In this document: positions 35,077-45,806 of the stretch, one piece after another
How positions within the stretch are numbered: position 1 is the stretch's first letter
How the letters are laid out: each line of letters starts with the position of its first letter
Origin: Flavobacteriales bacterium
Lineage (GTDB): Bacteria; Bacteroidota; Bacteroidia; Flavobacteriales_C; GCA-002722245
Length of the DNA: 64,000 nucleotides
Assembly (NCBI GenBank): GCA_023251095.1
Contig: JAHEZL010000006.1
Coordinates: 82,303 to 146,302 of the forward strand
Direction: 5' to 3'
The notes under the pieces: generated by a model
Database searches by the model: none
The model's input: only the letters and a program-made list of their open reading frames with translations
What the model was told of the DNA's origin: nothing
Program-made: the position numbers and the translations under genes

Positions 35077-36528
35077 TTATTTATTTACAATTACCAAACG
35101 TACAGATTCTTCATTTTCAGGAATTACCCCGATGACAACCTTAGTTTCTGTTTCAAGGAAATTGCCGTAAAACGTGAAATTTGTTTTAGGATTATAAGCG
35201 AACTTCTCTTCAATAAAACGAAGTTTCTCTCTATCAAAATATTTAATTTTTACCGGAAAACTTTTGAAGCCCGCCAGTCTTCCAATGGTTAATTCCCAGC
35301 TACTGGTTTCAAACTGCGCCGGATTTTCCTTAGCAATCACATTAATTGTTTTAGCGCCCGAATAAACAAAATAAGGAAGAGTTGTAGCCTCGCGAGCCGT
35401 TACAGTACAGTGATTAAACATTTGTACTTCACCCGAAAAATTAAATCTTAAAAAATAAAGATCCCTTTGTCGGTATTGTAAAATATATTGTTTCCCTACG
35501 GCTTTCATATTCACCATTTGATTGGAAAAAGCCAGAGTAACATCGTTGTTGGTGACCTCAACAAAATTAAAAAAGTCGAATAATTTAAAATGAGAAGACA
35601 CATCCTTTGGGAAATACTTCAGCAAATTTTCTTTTGTAAACAAAAAAGACTTGGTGATCAGTTTCTTTACTTTGATGTCATATTTATAAAAATTGATGGC
35701 CGCAGTTTTTTCTTTGCTGAAATTTTCAAAGGTACCGATGATGATAAAATTTCCGTCGCGATCTATTAAAGTTTTGTACTGCTTGTATTCAATACGCATT
35801 CTATACTTTTCTTTGGTAAATTCTTTATTGCCTTCAACAGCACTTTTAAATTCACTACTTGATTCACCAACAAAAGGCATATACACCACTCCTATTTTTT
35901 TTTCGTCAACTTTTGTCCATGCATAAAACACATCTCCTTTGTTGGATATTTTTACCTCATCTCTCCCATACAGATTACTGTATTTCGTACAGAAGTTGGC
36001 TTTTTTTTCTTTAATTAGTTTAAGTGACGGATCAAAAATCTTATAGCTTATTCCTGTGTTATCGCATTCTTTCTTGCTATCGTCGCTTTGAATAGAATAA
36101 AAAACAACTTTTGTTTCATCCTCACTTTTACTAAAACTGTCGAAGCTCTTTCCTAAAGCAATATTTTGTATTTCTTTCCCGGTATTATGATCAAACTCCT
36201 GTACAAAACATTGTGAATTGGCACCTCTGCAAAAAACAAAAAAATGATCCTGAAGCTTAATGATGCTTAATCCCGTCACATTTTCCCCCAGTTTTTTCTT
36301 CCACTTGAATTCCCCCTTATTCTTTATGTTGATTTTACTCAACTGATATTCGCTGGTTTCTTTGATTTTATGCAGCTCCAGAATATTAACGGAGTCAACT
36401 TCCAGCATTTCCAATCGCCAGGCAGCTTCATTCACATTGTGAATATTGACGTCAACAGGAACTTCATTTTGTGACATCAGAGCGCCACCGCTAAAAAAAA
36501 GAATAAGGGATAGAAGGTTTGTTTTCAT
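35077..36528 (-). CDS. Secreted protein of unknown function
   Basis: I do not recognise a family. The 483-residue protein has a signal peptide (MKTNLLSLILFFSGGALMSQ) and then a beta-rich, lysine-rich sequence with repeated patterns of hydrophobic strands ending in charged turns (for example DGNFIIIGTFENFSKEK), suggestive of a beta-propeller. There is no lipobox and no T9SS sorting domain, so it is probably periplasmic. It converges with the GT-C gene, leaving only 6 nt between the two stops. Confidence 0.65.
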   Translation of the reverse strand: MKTNLLSLILFFSGGALMSQNEVPVDVNIHNVNEAAWRLEMLEVDSVNILELHKIKETSEYQLSKINIKNKGEFKWKKKLGENVTGLSIIKLQDHFFVFCRGANSQCFVQEFDHNTGKEIQNIALGKSFDSFSKSEDETKVVFYSIQSDDSKKECDNTGISYKIFDPSLKLIKEKKANFCTKYSNLYGRDEVKISNKGDVFYAWTKVDEKKIGVVYMPFVGESSSEFKSAVEGNKEFTKEKYRMRIEYKQYKTLIDRDGNFIIIGTFENFSKEKTAAINFYKYDIKVKKLITKSFLFTKENLLKYFPKDVSSHFKLFDFFNFVEVTNNDVTLAFSNQMVNMKAVGKQYILQYRQRDLYFLRFNFSGEVQMFNHCTVTAREATTLPYFVYSGAKTINVIAKENPAQFETSSWELTIGRLAGFKSFPVKIKYFDREKLRFIEEKFAYNPKTNFTFYGNFLETETKVVIGVIPENEESVRLVIVNK

Positions 36529-36727
36529 TTGTTTTTAATTAGGTTTTGCAATTTTAAGGATTTTTATTTTAGTAACGAAAAGTAAAATCGGTCACTAAGT
36601 CAGAAGTCGCTTTCACTCATTTTCAATTTTGAATTTTACACTTTGTGCTTAACTTGCAACTATGAAAATCTCCGTGACCTCTGTGGTTAAAAGGAAAAAT
36701 ACTTTGGTGTAAACTTTCCGATAGTCA

Positions 36728-38518
36728 TTATCTAATGACTTCCAACTTAGAGAAAAAAGCGGAATTCCCTGTATTAACACGAACGAAATAAAGTCCGGCG
36801 GCCTGATCATTTAAATTGATATTCGATTCAATACTGCCATAGTGATAAACAACTTCTCCTAAAACATTCACCACTTCAACTGAATTCACGTCTTTTTTAT
36901 CACCCGAATAAAGCAAAGAAAAATTACCTGTGGATGGATTCGGAAAAACAGAAAGAACAGCACTTCCTTCTGTACAAGGAGCAACAGCAATGATTTTTGA
37001 ATAATCAAACTGACTGTCGAAATCGGTTTGTTTCAATCTGTAATAAGACGTGCCCGGATATGGATTTGTTTCCGGCTCTTCATAAGATAAAATATGATTG
37101 GAGTTTCCTGCACCTTTAACAGTCATCGCCTTTTCCCACTTCAGCATATCCTTAGATCTTTCAATAGTGAAGTAATCGTTGTTGATTTCACTTGCCGTTG
37201 ACCACGCCAGCAACAACTCATTATTGTTGTTACACGAAGCAGAAAAATTAATCAACTCTACCGGCAAACTTCCTACTTCAAAAGCACCGATCTCAGGAGG
37301 ATTATTGCGCGAACCCCCGGTGATATCAACTGTAACCAAACCTGTAATTCCCGCATTGGAAGCAGGCGACCCAGATCCAATGGTTAAATTTCCAGTTGAA
37401 ACACTGGTATAACTAGGGTCTCCAGTTACCGAATTCGCATCCTCTCCAGGCGCAGCACCCTGCCAGGCACCTAAAGTGGCATAATCCAAATTGTTCCACC
37501 GAACATAATAAGAACCTGCCTTATGAAACAAATTATAATTACTCACATTGCTAGTACCGGTATATTGCATGAACAACGGATAATCGGATGCTGTAGAGCC
37601 ATAACAATACATTATGTTGTTTTTCACTACTGATGTATTGGCCGTATTCCCCATATTGACACAGTAATTTTTACAATAAAATGAATTGTTGTAAACATTA
37701 AATGCCCCGCGATCCTGATCCCTATAAATACCATACAAAAAATTAGCTATGTAATTATTTTGAATAGTTAAACCCGAAATGGCCTGATCATCAAAAATTC
37801 CGTAGGTTGCTTCTGAACCCGAAACACAAGTCATATTATTTCTTTCAAAAGTACAGTTACTGGCTACCGAACCTTGGGCAACATAAATTCCATAAGTTGT
37901 TCCCGAAGGAGATAAAACATTTATTCCGTTGGCAGTAATAGAAATATTGGTAACAGCATTAAACAATTCTATTCCCGAAGCACTGGCGCCTGTTGCATTG
38001 ATAATGTTATTTGAAATAGTAATATAATCGGGTTGAGCCAAATAAAAAACATTGTGTCCCGAAGATCCATTCAATTTCATTCCGTCAAAAGTGATGTAAT
38101 CATAGGTATCCGAATTATCAGGGAAATAAAACAAATCATTTGAGGAAGAGGTGATGCTGGTAGTATAAGCTGTTGTTGATCCAGTTCCCGCGCCCTGAAT
38201 GGTCAGCACATTCACTCCTGTGCCAGTGCCATAATCATTAGAAGCACTAGCATTCCAATCAATGGTTGCCCATGAATACGTTCCATGATCAATGAATACA
38301 ATATCACCAGCACCCAAATCATAAGTAGTTAACACTGATAACAAAGTGAGTTTTGGCGTACCAACAGCCGTTCCATTATTCGCATCATTCCCAACAGCTG
38401 AACACCATCTGTCGCCAGCAGTGCTGTTATCATTTACATAATAATTGGCAGCAAATAAAGGAGCCACGAACACTGAAAGAAAAAATAAAAGCAATAAAGA
38501 AATACAACTCTTGTTCAT
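36728..38518 (-). CDS. Right-handed beta-helix secreted protein with T9SS type A sorting domain
   Basis: The 596-residue protein has a signal peptide (ending near PLFAANYYVNDNS), then a repetitive parallel beta-helix region (about 60-410). In that region runs such as ITISNNIINATGASASGIEL and LTIQNNYIANFLYGIY recur about every 20-28 residues. A linker and a C-terminal type A sorting domain (SVFPNPSTGNFSLLY to the end) follow. Such folds are found in polysaccharide lyases, adhesins and structural proteins; no lyase active site is evident. Export is by Sec and then T9SS. The 199-nt gap upstream of the preceding gene (36529-36727) holds no gene; it contains CTCCGTGACCTCTGTGGTTA, a sequence that looks like a common dispersed repeat. 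Confidence 0.85.
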   Translation of the reverse strand: MNKSCISLLLLFFLSVFVAPLFAANYYVNDNSTAGDRWCSAVGNDANNGTAVGTPKLTLLSVLTTYDLGAGDIVFIDHGTYSWATIDWNASASNDYGTGTGVNVLTIQGAGTGSTTAYTTSITSSSNDLFYFPDNSDTYDYITFDGMKLNGSSGHNVFYLAQPDYITISNNIINATGASASGIELFNAVTNISITANGINVLSPSGTTYGIYVAQGSVASNCTFERNNMTCVSGSEATYGIFDDQAISGLTIQNNYIANFLYGIYRDQDRGAFNVYNNSFYCKNYCVNMGNTANTSVVKNNIMYCYGSTASDYPLFMQYTGTSNVSNYNLFHKAGSYYVRWNNLDYATLGAWQGAAPGEDANSVTGDPSYTSVSTGNLTIGSGSPASNAGITGLVTVDITGGSRNNPPEIGAFEVGSLPVELINFSASCNNNNELLLAWSTASEINNDYFTIERSKDMLKWEKAMTVKGAGNSNHILSYEEPETNPYPGTSYYRLKQTDFDSQFDYSKIIAVAPCTEGSAVLSVFPNPSTGNFSLLYSGDKKDVNSVEVVNVLGEVVYHYGSIESNINLNDQAAGLYFVRVNTGNSAFFSKLEVIR

Positions 38519-38937
38519 TTTTAGTTCAACTTGTTTTTTATGCGATTTTCAAATCTACCGAATGAATATAATCAATTCAATCCACTTTAGTTAGCTGGCA
38601 GACAATCGCAAAGCACGTCAAAATCAAGCACATCACAAAATATTCATGCAAAATATTTGGGGGAAAATTGAACAAAATATATTTCCATTTAAATATTTTT
38701 TATTTCAACGTTCTATTTTGTTGTTACGTAGATGTATAATATTTCAAAAAAAACAAATCAAATACCATACAACACCTTTACCCACAGTAAAAAAATACGA
38801 TTTCAAATATTGCTTCTTAAGCGAAAACAACACTTGAAACACAAAAAAACACTCTGGGAAATGAGTCTTTTTTTGTGTTACTTCACTAGGATAGCTTTCT
38901 TAGCTAAAACGATAAAAAACTGTTTTATTTAACACGA
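38519..38937. other. AT-rich divergent intergenic region
   Basis: This 419-nt gap separates the divergent beta-helix and GH81 genes. Apart from the hairpin at 38838-38879 I see no gene. Short frames here have composition typical of non-coding AT-rich DNA. It should contain promoters for both genes, but no TTG-N19-TAnnTTTG match is convincing. Confidence 0.5.
38838..38879 (+). promoter_or_regulatory. Leader hairpin with U-rich 3' arm before the GH81 gene
   Basis: Arms AACACAAAAAAACACTC (38838-38854) and GAGTCTTTTTTTGTGTT (38863-38879) pair at 16 of 17 positions with an 8-nt loop. It ends 58 nt before the GH81 start. No plus-strand gene lies upstream that would need a terminator, so it is either a leader attenuator or the end of an unrecognised small RNA. 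Confidence 0.6.
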
Positions 38938-41900
38938 ATGAAAAAGCGCTTAGTGAACTTTAAAAAATTCGTTTTTCAAAAAAACTCCGTTCACTATCCG
39001 ATCATCCTTATTTGTTTTTTAACATCCCTCACCTTTTATGCTTCAGCACAAGAAGTTTTTCAAGGTGGCTTAGGCAGCTACAATCTAACTCTTCCTCCTG
39101 ATGATTATATTCCGGGCAATACTTTTGATCAGATTGGCGGCGGCGCAGCAGGCTATAGTTTTGTCACCAAAGGTCCGAATTATGTTGGTCCCTTTCAATC
39201 GCATCAATGGTGGACTTCCGCTTTGTGGGATGTTAATCGTGGAGATGGTACCGATGGTGAAATTACTTTTCGCGGCGATTATCATTCCGAAAGAATGACG
39301 GCTGATCCCTTAATAGTTACCGCAAAAAGCTATGGCTATGATTTACTCTACCGAAGCAATGCCAATCAAACCAGTGGTGCCAACGATATTTTGAACGGTC
39401 CGTGGAATCCCGGAATGCGAATTGGTTTTACGGGACAGAATGCAACAGCTACCAGCGTAGATGGCTATGGCGACTGGCACGCTGTTTTCCGTCAGGAATG
39501 GGGTGGTGATGTTTTAAGCGCTACTGCTTCCAAAGGCTGTCCTTACTTATTTTTGCAGCGACAAGGCAACACTGATTTCACTGTCACTTATCCTGGAGCA
39601 CCAGCTACTATCAATGCAAAATATTCGGATGCGAATGTAGATGCATTGATGTATACATCTAGTCCGCAAGGTGATCCTTTAACCGATCAAACGATGGCAC
39701 TATTTTTACCAAAAGGTTGTTTGATCAACGGTGTTTCTTTTGCAGCTTTGAACGGAAGTATCTCCAACAGTTTTAGCATTGATGTTCCCAACGGGAGTTC
39801 TTATATTTCAGTGGCGGTGATGCCTGATAAATCATTGGCATCCCTCACTTTGTATGCGCAACATGCTTTCAATTTTATTGCCGCCACCAATCACAGTTAT
39901 GTGTACAATGAAACAACTTCAAAATTAACCACCACTTTTGCCACCACTACCAACAATGTTTATGGTTTTGCTAACAACGGTACTTTGCAGGCTTTATACC
40001 GCCATCAATGGTTGTACAGCGCAGAAGCCAATGGAGCAGCCAATACCAACATTGTATATTTCTCTCCGCGGGGAAGAATGAAAGTTTTGGCCACCAACAC
40101 CTTCACCACCTTAATGGACAATCAGGGGATTTTACCCAATTTGGGTTGGGCCAACACCGGAAGTACAGCACAGCTAAAAACCTTTATCGATAATTTTGCA
40201 GCAGGCATCAATCCCATGCCCAATGCTGCCGATGGTTACGCCAAAGATCAGTTTGGCGATTTGATCACCCACATTCAGCTCGCCGAACAAATTGATGATT
40301 TTGCAGCAAAAAACAAATTGCTTGCTGAGCTAAAAAGCAGATTAATCGACTGGCTCACTGCGCCCACCGGCGAAGCCAACTTCAACAGATATTTCGCTTA
40401 CAGTCCGCAATTCAACCATATGTCTCATTACCCCAACGGTTTTGGTTCGGGAGGAACTTTGGTAGATGCTCATTTTCATGTGGGCTATTTTGTAATGGCT
40501 GCTGCTATCCTCGCACGCTATGATCAAACCTTCGTTACGCAGTATAAAGGCATGGTGGAAACTGTGATTCGCTCCATCGACAATTATTCAAAAGACATGA
40601 CTGATCCGGGCGCCAACGGCACTGTTCGTCCGTGGTTTCCTTATTTAAAATACTTTGATCCTTATGCCGGATTTTCGCATGCAGGAGCGAATGGTGGCGG
40701 ACAGGAATCCATCTCCGAGTCCATGCAATTTGCATCGGGAGTTTTCTTATGGGGAGAAACCATTCATGATGACAATCTTCGTGATTTAGGTGCTTTGCTT
40801 TACATCACCGAAGGAGAAGCCGGCCGGCAATATTGGTACGATGTGGACGGTGAAGTCAACGGCGCAACTTCCAGCAACGGAAATTACTGCACAGCTTACC
40901 AATGGCGACATATGTGCCGTCCCAACGATGGCGGAGGAACTCACGACACTTATTTTGGAGGAAATCCTGTAGCGGGCGTGTGGATTGATTATTTGCCTTG
41001 GTCGGCTTCTACGATATGGAGCGGAACCAACTTTGCAGGATCGGCCGCCAACTACGCCGACCTCGGATTGAATTATCCGAACTATCCAGTTGCAGCAGGA
41101 ACCGGAAGCACTCAACCGATGGGCGGAGAAATTGTTCCGCTCCAAGCCATCACCGATCCACGCGGAGCCATTAACGCTTTTAATTCTTACCGAACTTCCA
41201 GTAACTGGTCACCCAACGGCTATGCTTTTGCTTATCAATGGATGCACACTTTTGATAGCTGTGGTGTTTATGTGGGTGCGAAAATTCACGCCGACATTAC
41301 CAGCTATGGCATTTTTCAAAAAGATTCCTGCGACACCTGGTACCGTCATTACATGATGTACAATCCGCCCGGAGATCCTGTAAAAACAGTGAAATTTACC
41401 GATGGAACCTGCTGGGAGTTACCGAAAGATACTGTTGTTACTTACACGCTTCTGGGCCCCGATTCCGTTGGTCCGGTAACTGCCGATAAACATTCACTTT
41501 GCATAGGAGAATCTTTTAAATTGAATTTTCACGATTTCAAAGTGTGCGACAAAGACACTACCATTGAATATCAGGTTTCCACCGATGGCATCAACTGGAA
41601 TAAATTGTATCGGGTAGCTTCTGCCGGAGATTCATTAACCATTACTATCACTCCGCCAACCACAGGGAATTTTTATTACCGTGCCATCATGCTCAACGAA
41701 TATTTGTACAAACAACCTTATTTGCTGTGTCATCCGGGAAATGACACTGCTACTGTTAGTGAACAGGATATGGTCACCGTTACAGGCTGCGGTTGCGACT
41801 CGGTGGGAAAAATAAATTTAAGCACGCACAAAGCTTGTGTTGGCGAAGTATTAACGATGAACACTTCAAATTTTAAAATGATGACGAGTGACACCATCGT

Positions 41901-43359
41901 TGATTTTCAAAAGTCAATGGATAAAATTTCATGGTCGACCATTAAACGTGTTGGACCATTAAATTTCACAAAAGAAAATGCTGTGAGCGATACTTTAAAA
42001 CAAAAAGGAAAAGTGTTTTACCGCACCATCATGATCAACGAACCCAATCCTAGTTGTATTGACGATACCGCAAAAATTTCTGTTATAGGGCAAGTGGACA
42101 GCATCACTGTAGATGAAATTCCAATTGCTTTGGCAGGGAACGACAGCACCATTTGCAGCGCTGAATTTACCTTGGAAGGAAATATTCCAAACGCGGGAGT
42201 TGGTGTGTGGACGGTATCTTCGGGATCAGGCAACATCAACAACGTTCTTTCTCCAACAAGTCAAGTAAGCAATTTAAGTATTGGAACAAATGTTTTTGTG
42301 TGGACGGTGATCAATGGCACTTGTCCAACTGTCAATGATCAGGTCACCATCACCACTCTCGCACCTATTTCTGTTGCCGATGCGGGAGAAGACCAAATTA
42401 TTTGTGCATCGCAAACTGCTTTGAATGCTGAGCCTTCTATCATCGGCAAAGGAGTTTGGTCGTTGCAAAAAGGTAGCGGTACTATTTCCGATACGCTGGA
42501 TCCACTTTCACAAATCACCAATTTATTGCCCGACACGAATACTTTTGTGTGGACCATTTCGCAGGCTCCTTGTCCGCTATCCGTTTCAACAGTAAATATT
42601 ATTGTGGATGAAAATCCAACCAAAGCCAACGCCGGAAATGATCAACTCATTTGCACTACTTCCACTCAACTCAATGCAAATACACCGCTCATCGGAAGAG
42701 GAAAATGGTCGATCATTTCAGGAAGCGGAGAAATTATTAATCCCGATGACGCACAATCTTTAATAGAAAAACTCACTACAGGCTCCACTACAAATTTACG
42801 ATGGACTACCACCAACGGCGTTTGTAAAGAAGATACGCAGGACGTACAAATACAGGTTTTAAATTTCCCTGAAACAGATCTCGGTGCCGATGCTTCTTTT
42901 TGCGATGAGGAAATTATTTTGTCGGCAGCCATTGGGAATTACTCTTATCTGTGGCAGGACAACAGTAGCGATTCCATTTATATTGTAAAAGCTCCCGGAA
43001 CTTATTTTGTGGAAGTTTCTTTGTTGGATTGTAAAAATTCCGACACTATTATTTTTAACGACAACTGTCCCTACTCTCTTTATATCCCAAATGCTTTCAC
43101 ACCCAATAAAAATGGATTGAATGAAATATTCAAAGCCAAGGGAACAAACATCGAAAATTTTGAAATGCTGATTTTCAATCGCTGGGGCGAGCAAATTTTT
43201 TCCTCCTCCGATATCAATACCGGATGGGATGGAAAAACAAAAAATGGTTTTGACGCGCAAATTGATGTGTATGTTTACATGATTAATTACAGCGTTTACA
43301 ACATTAAAAACAAGCTGGAGAAAAAACACCGCATTGGGCATGTTTCGGTGATTAGATGA
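38938..43359 (+). CDS. GH81 endo-beta-1,3-glucanase with T9SS type B sorting domain
   Basis: The 1473-residue protein has a signal peptide ending near YASAQ (residue 37) and a GH81 domain over roughly residues 45-790. Signature residues are D510 with H512 and H514 in GTLVDAHFHVGYFV and the catalytic-type E590 and E594 in GGGQESISESM. Several Ig-like or beta-sandwich segments follow (about 850-1380). The end has NAFTPNKNGLNEIF and IFNRWGEQIF, a type B sorting domain. GH81 enzymes cut internal beta-1,3-glucan bonds (laminarin, curdlan, fungal wall glucan). The protein should be displayed on or released from the cell surface through T9SS. The large size reflects the added beta-sandwich linkers. 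Confidence 0.9.
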   Translation: MKKRLVNFKKFVFQKNSVHYPIILICFLTSLTFYASAQEVFQGGLGSYNLTLPPDDYIPGNTFDQIGGGAAGYSFVTKGPNYVGPFQSHQWWTSALWDVNRGDGTDGEITFRGDYHSERMTADPLIVTAKSYGYDLLYRSNANQTSGANDILNGPWNPGMRIGFTGQNATATSVDGYGDWHAVFRQEWGGDVLSATASKGCPYLFLQRQGNTDFTVTYPGAPATINAKYSDANVDALMYTSSPQGDPLTDQTMALFLPKGCLINGVSFAALNGSISNSFSIDVPNGSSYISVAVMPDKSLASLTLYAQHAFNFIAATNHSYVYNETTSKLTTTFATTTNNVYGFANNGTLQALYRHQWLYSAEANGAANTNIVYFSPRGRMKVLATNTFTTLMDNQGILPNLGWANTGSTAQLKTFIDNFAAGINPMPNAADGYAKDQFGDLITHIQLAEQIDDFAAKNKLLAELKSRLIDWLTAPTGEANFNRYFAYSPQFNHMSHYPNGFGSGGTLVDAHFHVGYFVMAAAILARYDQTFVTQYKGMVETVIRSIDNYSKDMTDPGANGTVRPWFPYLKYFDPYAGFSHAGANGGGQESISESMQFASGVFLWGETIHDDNLRDLGALLYITEGEAGRQYWYDVDGEVNGATSSNGNYCTAYQWRHMCRPNDGGGTHDTYFGGNPVAGVWIDYLPWSASTIWSGTNFAGSAANYADLGLNYPNYPVAAGTGSTQPMGGEIVPLQAITDPRGAINAFNSYRTSSNWSPNGYAFAYQWMHTFDSCGVYVGAKIHADITSYGIFQKDSCDTWYRHYMMYNPPGDPVKTVKFTDGTCWELPKDTVVTYTLLGPDSVGPVTADKHSLCIGESFKLNFHDFKVCDKDTTIEYQVSTDGINWNKLYRVASAGDSLTITITPPTTGNFYYRAIMLNEYLYKQPYLLCHPGNDTATVSEQDMVTVTGCGCDSVGKINLSTHKACVGEVLTMNTSNFKMMTSDTIVDFQKSMDKISWSTIKRVGPLNFTKENAVSDTLKQKGKVFYRTIMINEPNPSCIDDTAKISVIGQVDSITVDEIPIALAGNDSTICSAEFTLEGNIPNAGVGVWTVSSGSGNINNVLSPTSQVSNLSIGTNVFVWTVINGTCPTVNDQVTITTLAPISVADAGEDQIICASQTALNAEPSIIGKGVWSLQKGSGTISDTLDPLSQITNLLPDTNTFVWTISQAPCPLSVSTVNIIVDENPTKANAGNDQLICTTSTQLNANTPLIGRGKWSIISGSGEIINPDDAQSLIEKLTTGSTTNLRWTTTNGVCKEDTQDVQIQVLNFPETDLGADASFCDEEIILSAAIGNYSYLWQDNSSDSIYIVKAPGTYFVEVSLLDCKNSDTIIFNDNCPYSLYIPNAFTPNKNGLNEIFKAKGTNIENFEMLIFNRWGEQIFSSSDINTGWDGKTKNGFDAQIDVYVYMINYSVYNIKNKLEKKHRIGHVSVIR

Positions 43360-43408
43360 TATCACTTAGGTTAATTAACTTCGTTGCATCATCGTTTAAA
43401 AACTTTCA

Positions 43409-45532
43409 ATGCACACCAAAAACATATCCAAAAGCACCAACATCTCCGAAAGACAAGTAGCCAACGTCATTCAATTATTAGAAGCAGGTGGTACCATTCC
43501 TTTCATTGCCCGTTACCGAAAAGAAGTGACCGGTAGTTTAGACGAAGTGAAAATCGGAGAAATAAAAAAGCAGTACGATGAGTGTATTGAACTCGACAAA
43601 AGACGATCCAGCATCTTAAAAATTATTGAACAACAAGGTCAGCTCCATCCTGAATTGCAAAATCAGTTAAACAACGCACATACTCTACAAGCCTTAGAAG
43701 ACTTGTACTTACCCTACAAACAAAAAAGAAAAACACGCGCCACTACCGCCATTGAAAAAGGACTGGAACCTCTGGCCAAAATTATTTTTTCGCAAAACGA
43801 AAGAAATATAGAAGCCCTTGCTACCACATATATTAAAAATGGCGTGAAAGATATGGACGATGCTTTAGCCGGCGCACGAGATATTATTGCCGAATGGATC
43901 AACGAAAATATTAGCGTTAGAAATACAGTCAGGAATTTATACGAACGGCAAGCTATACTTTATTCCAAAGTGAAAAAAGGAAAGGAAATTGAAGCGATGA
44001 AATACCGCGATTACTTTTTCTTCAATGAAGAATTGAAAAAAATTCCGTCGCATCGTTTGCTGGCTATTCGTCGCGGACAAGAAGAAGAACTACTGAAAGT
44101 GTACATCACCATTCCCGAAGAACCTGCCGTTGAAGCCTTAAACCGTCAGCTTATCAAAGGAAGCGGCTACGCCCAAAACCAGGTGAAATTATCCATTGAA
44201 GATGCCTACAAAAGATTATTGTCGCCAAGCATGGAAAATGAATTTGAAAATCTTTCCAAGGAAAAAGCCGACAAAGAAGCGATACAAATTTTCAGTACCA
44301 ATCTGCAACAATTATTACTGAGTGCACCTCTCGGACAAAAAAGAATTTTAGCCATAGACCCAGGAATGCGCACCGGTTGCAAAACAGTTATCTTAAATGA
44401 GCTGGGCGATTTACTGGAAGAAACGGTTATTTATCCGCTACAAAAAAAACAGGAAAGTGAACAGGTTTTAAAACAATTGTTGAAGAAATTTGAAATTGAA
44501 GCGGTAGCAATTGGCAACGGCACAGGCGGCCGCGAAACAGAAACTTTTGTGCGCGATGTTTTAAAAAATAACAGCGAATTTAAATCGGTGCAGGTGCACA
44601 TGGTGTCCGAACAAGGCGCTTCCATTTACTCCGCTTCCGACATTGCCCGCGAAGAATTTCCGGATAAAGACATTACAGTACGTGGCGCAGTTTCTATCGG
44701 TCGCCGATTAAAAGATCCTTTGGCCGAGCTGGTGAAAATTGATCCGAAATCCATTGGCGTTGGACAATACCAACACGATGTAAATGCCAAGCTACTCAAG
44801 GAAAGTCTGGACCAGGTAGTCATCAGCTGCGTGAACAATGTTGGCGTTGAACTCAACACAGCAAGTAAACATTTACTGAGTTATGTTTCGGGATTGGGAC
44901 CCGCACTGGCGCAAAACATTATTGATTACCGCAGTGAAAACGGAAAATTTACTTCAAGAGCTCAACTCAAAAAAGTACCGCGGTTAGGTGAAAAAGCTTT
45001 TGAACAAGCTGCCGGATTCTTGCGCATAAACGGCGCAAAAAATCCTTTGGACAATTCGGGAGTGCATCCCGAAACTTATGCTATCGTTGAACAAATGGCA
45101 AAAGATTTAAAAGTGGGCGTGAACGATTTAATCACAAACACCGACTTGCGAAAAGGCGTCGATTTACAAAAGTACAGTACCGAACAAATCGGTTTACCTA
45201 CTTTAACCGATATCGTTAATGAACTCGCCAAACCCGGCAGAGATCCACGTGAACCCTTAGAAGCTTTCTCTTTTGGCAATGTAAACAGCATTGACGATTT
45301 GCACGAAGGAATGACCTTGCCGGGAATTGTTACCAACATTACTGCTTTCGGTTGCTTTGTAGATATCGGCGTGCATCAGGATGGTTTGGTACACATCTCA
45401 CAGATGACGGATAAATTTATTAAAAGTCCGAACGACGTTGTAAAGCTCAACCAACACATCAACGTTAAAGTAACAGAAGTGGATAAAGCCAGAAAACGAA
45501 TTGGCTTAAGTATGAAAGGGATCGCTCAGTAG
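43409..45532 (+). CDS. tex: Tex-family RNA-binding transcription accessory protein
   Basis: The 707-residue protein has the Tex N-terminal helical domain (TIPFIARYRKEVTGSLDE), the YqgF/RuvX-like domain (ILAIDPGMRTGCKTVILN), helix-hairpin-helix motifs (GLGPALAQNIIDYR) and a C-terminal S1 domain (about 630-705, GIVTNITAFGCFVDIGVHQDGLVHIS). It is somewhat shorter than the usual 720-780 residues but all domains are present. It binds nucleic acid and influences transcription and ribosomal processes. It lies between two T9SS substrate genes without an evident functional link; the following 274 nt hold no gene. Confidence 0.95.
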   Translation: MHTKNISKSTNISERQVANVIQLLEAGGTIPFIARYRKEVTGSLDEVKIGEIKKQYDECIELDKRRSSILKIIEQQGQLHPELQNQLNNAHTLQALEDLYLPYKQKRKTRATTAIEKGLEPLAKIIFSQNERNIEALATTYIKNGVKDMDDALAGARDIIAEWINENISVRNTVRNLYERQAILYSKVKKGKEIEAMKYRDYFFFNEELKKIPSHRLLAIRRGQEEELLKVYITIPEEPAVEALNRQLIKGSGYAQNQVKLSIEDAYKRLLSPSMENEFENLSKEKADKEAIQIFSTNLQQLLLSAPLGQKRILAIDPGMRTGCKTVILNELGDLLEETVIYPLQKKQESEQVLKQLLKKFEIEAVAIGNGTGGRETETFVRDVLKNNSEFKSVQVHMVSEQGASIYSASDIAREEFPDKDITVRGAVSIGRRLKDPLAELVKIDPKSIGVGQYQHDVNAKLLKESLDQVVISCVNNVGVELNTASKHLLSYVSGLGPALAQNIIDYRSENGKFTSRAQLKKVPRLGEKAFEQAAGFLRINGAKNPLDNSGVHPETYAIVEQMAKDLKVGVNDLITNTDLRKGVDLQKYSTEQIGLPTLTDIVNELAKPGRDPREPLEAFSFGNVNSIDDLHEGMTLPGIVTNITAFGCFVDIGVHQDGLVHISQMTDKFIKSPNDVVKLNQHINVKVTEVDKARKRIGLSMKGIAQ

Positions 45533-45806
45533 TGTTCAATGCAACTTTTTCCCACTCATCGCTGTATTAAGATATGTATCAGTTGTACACGCCACAATTA
45601 TTGTCAGTACAACACTTTAATTTCTACTAGTATTTTACCCGTAGAATTTTAAAAATAAAAGAAGAAGTAAAAAACATTATCGTTCTTATTCACTTATTCC
45701 ACAAGGGGTTTTGTGCAATCAGGGAAGTAAGACATTGATTATCATTGTTCAAATTATTTAAATTGCAGTACTAACTATAGGGGGTGATTACAATTGGGGA
45801 GTTTCT

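Noticed and set aside
40786..41145. Antisense 119-residue frame within the GH81 gene
   Set aside because: The sense frame shows clear GH81 catalytic motifs across the same stretch; the antisense product has no recognisable features.
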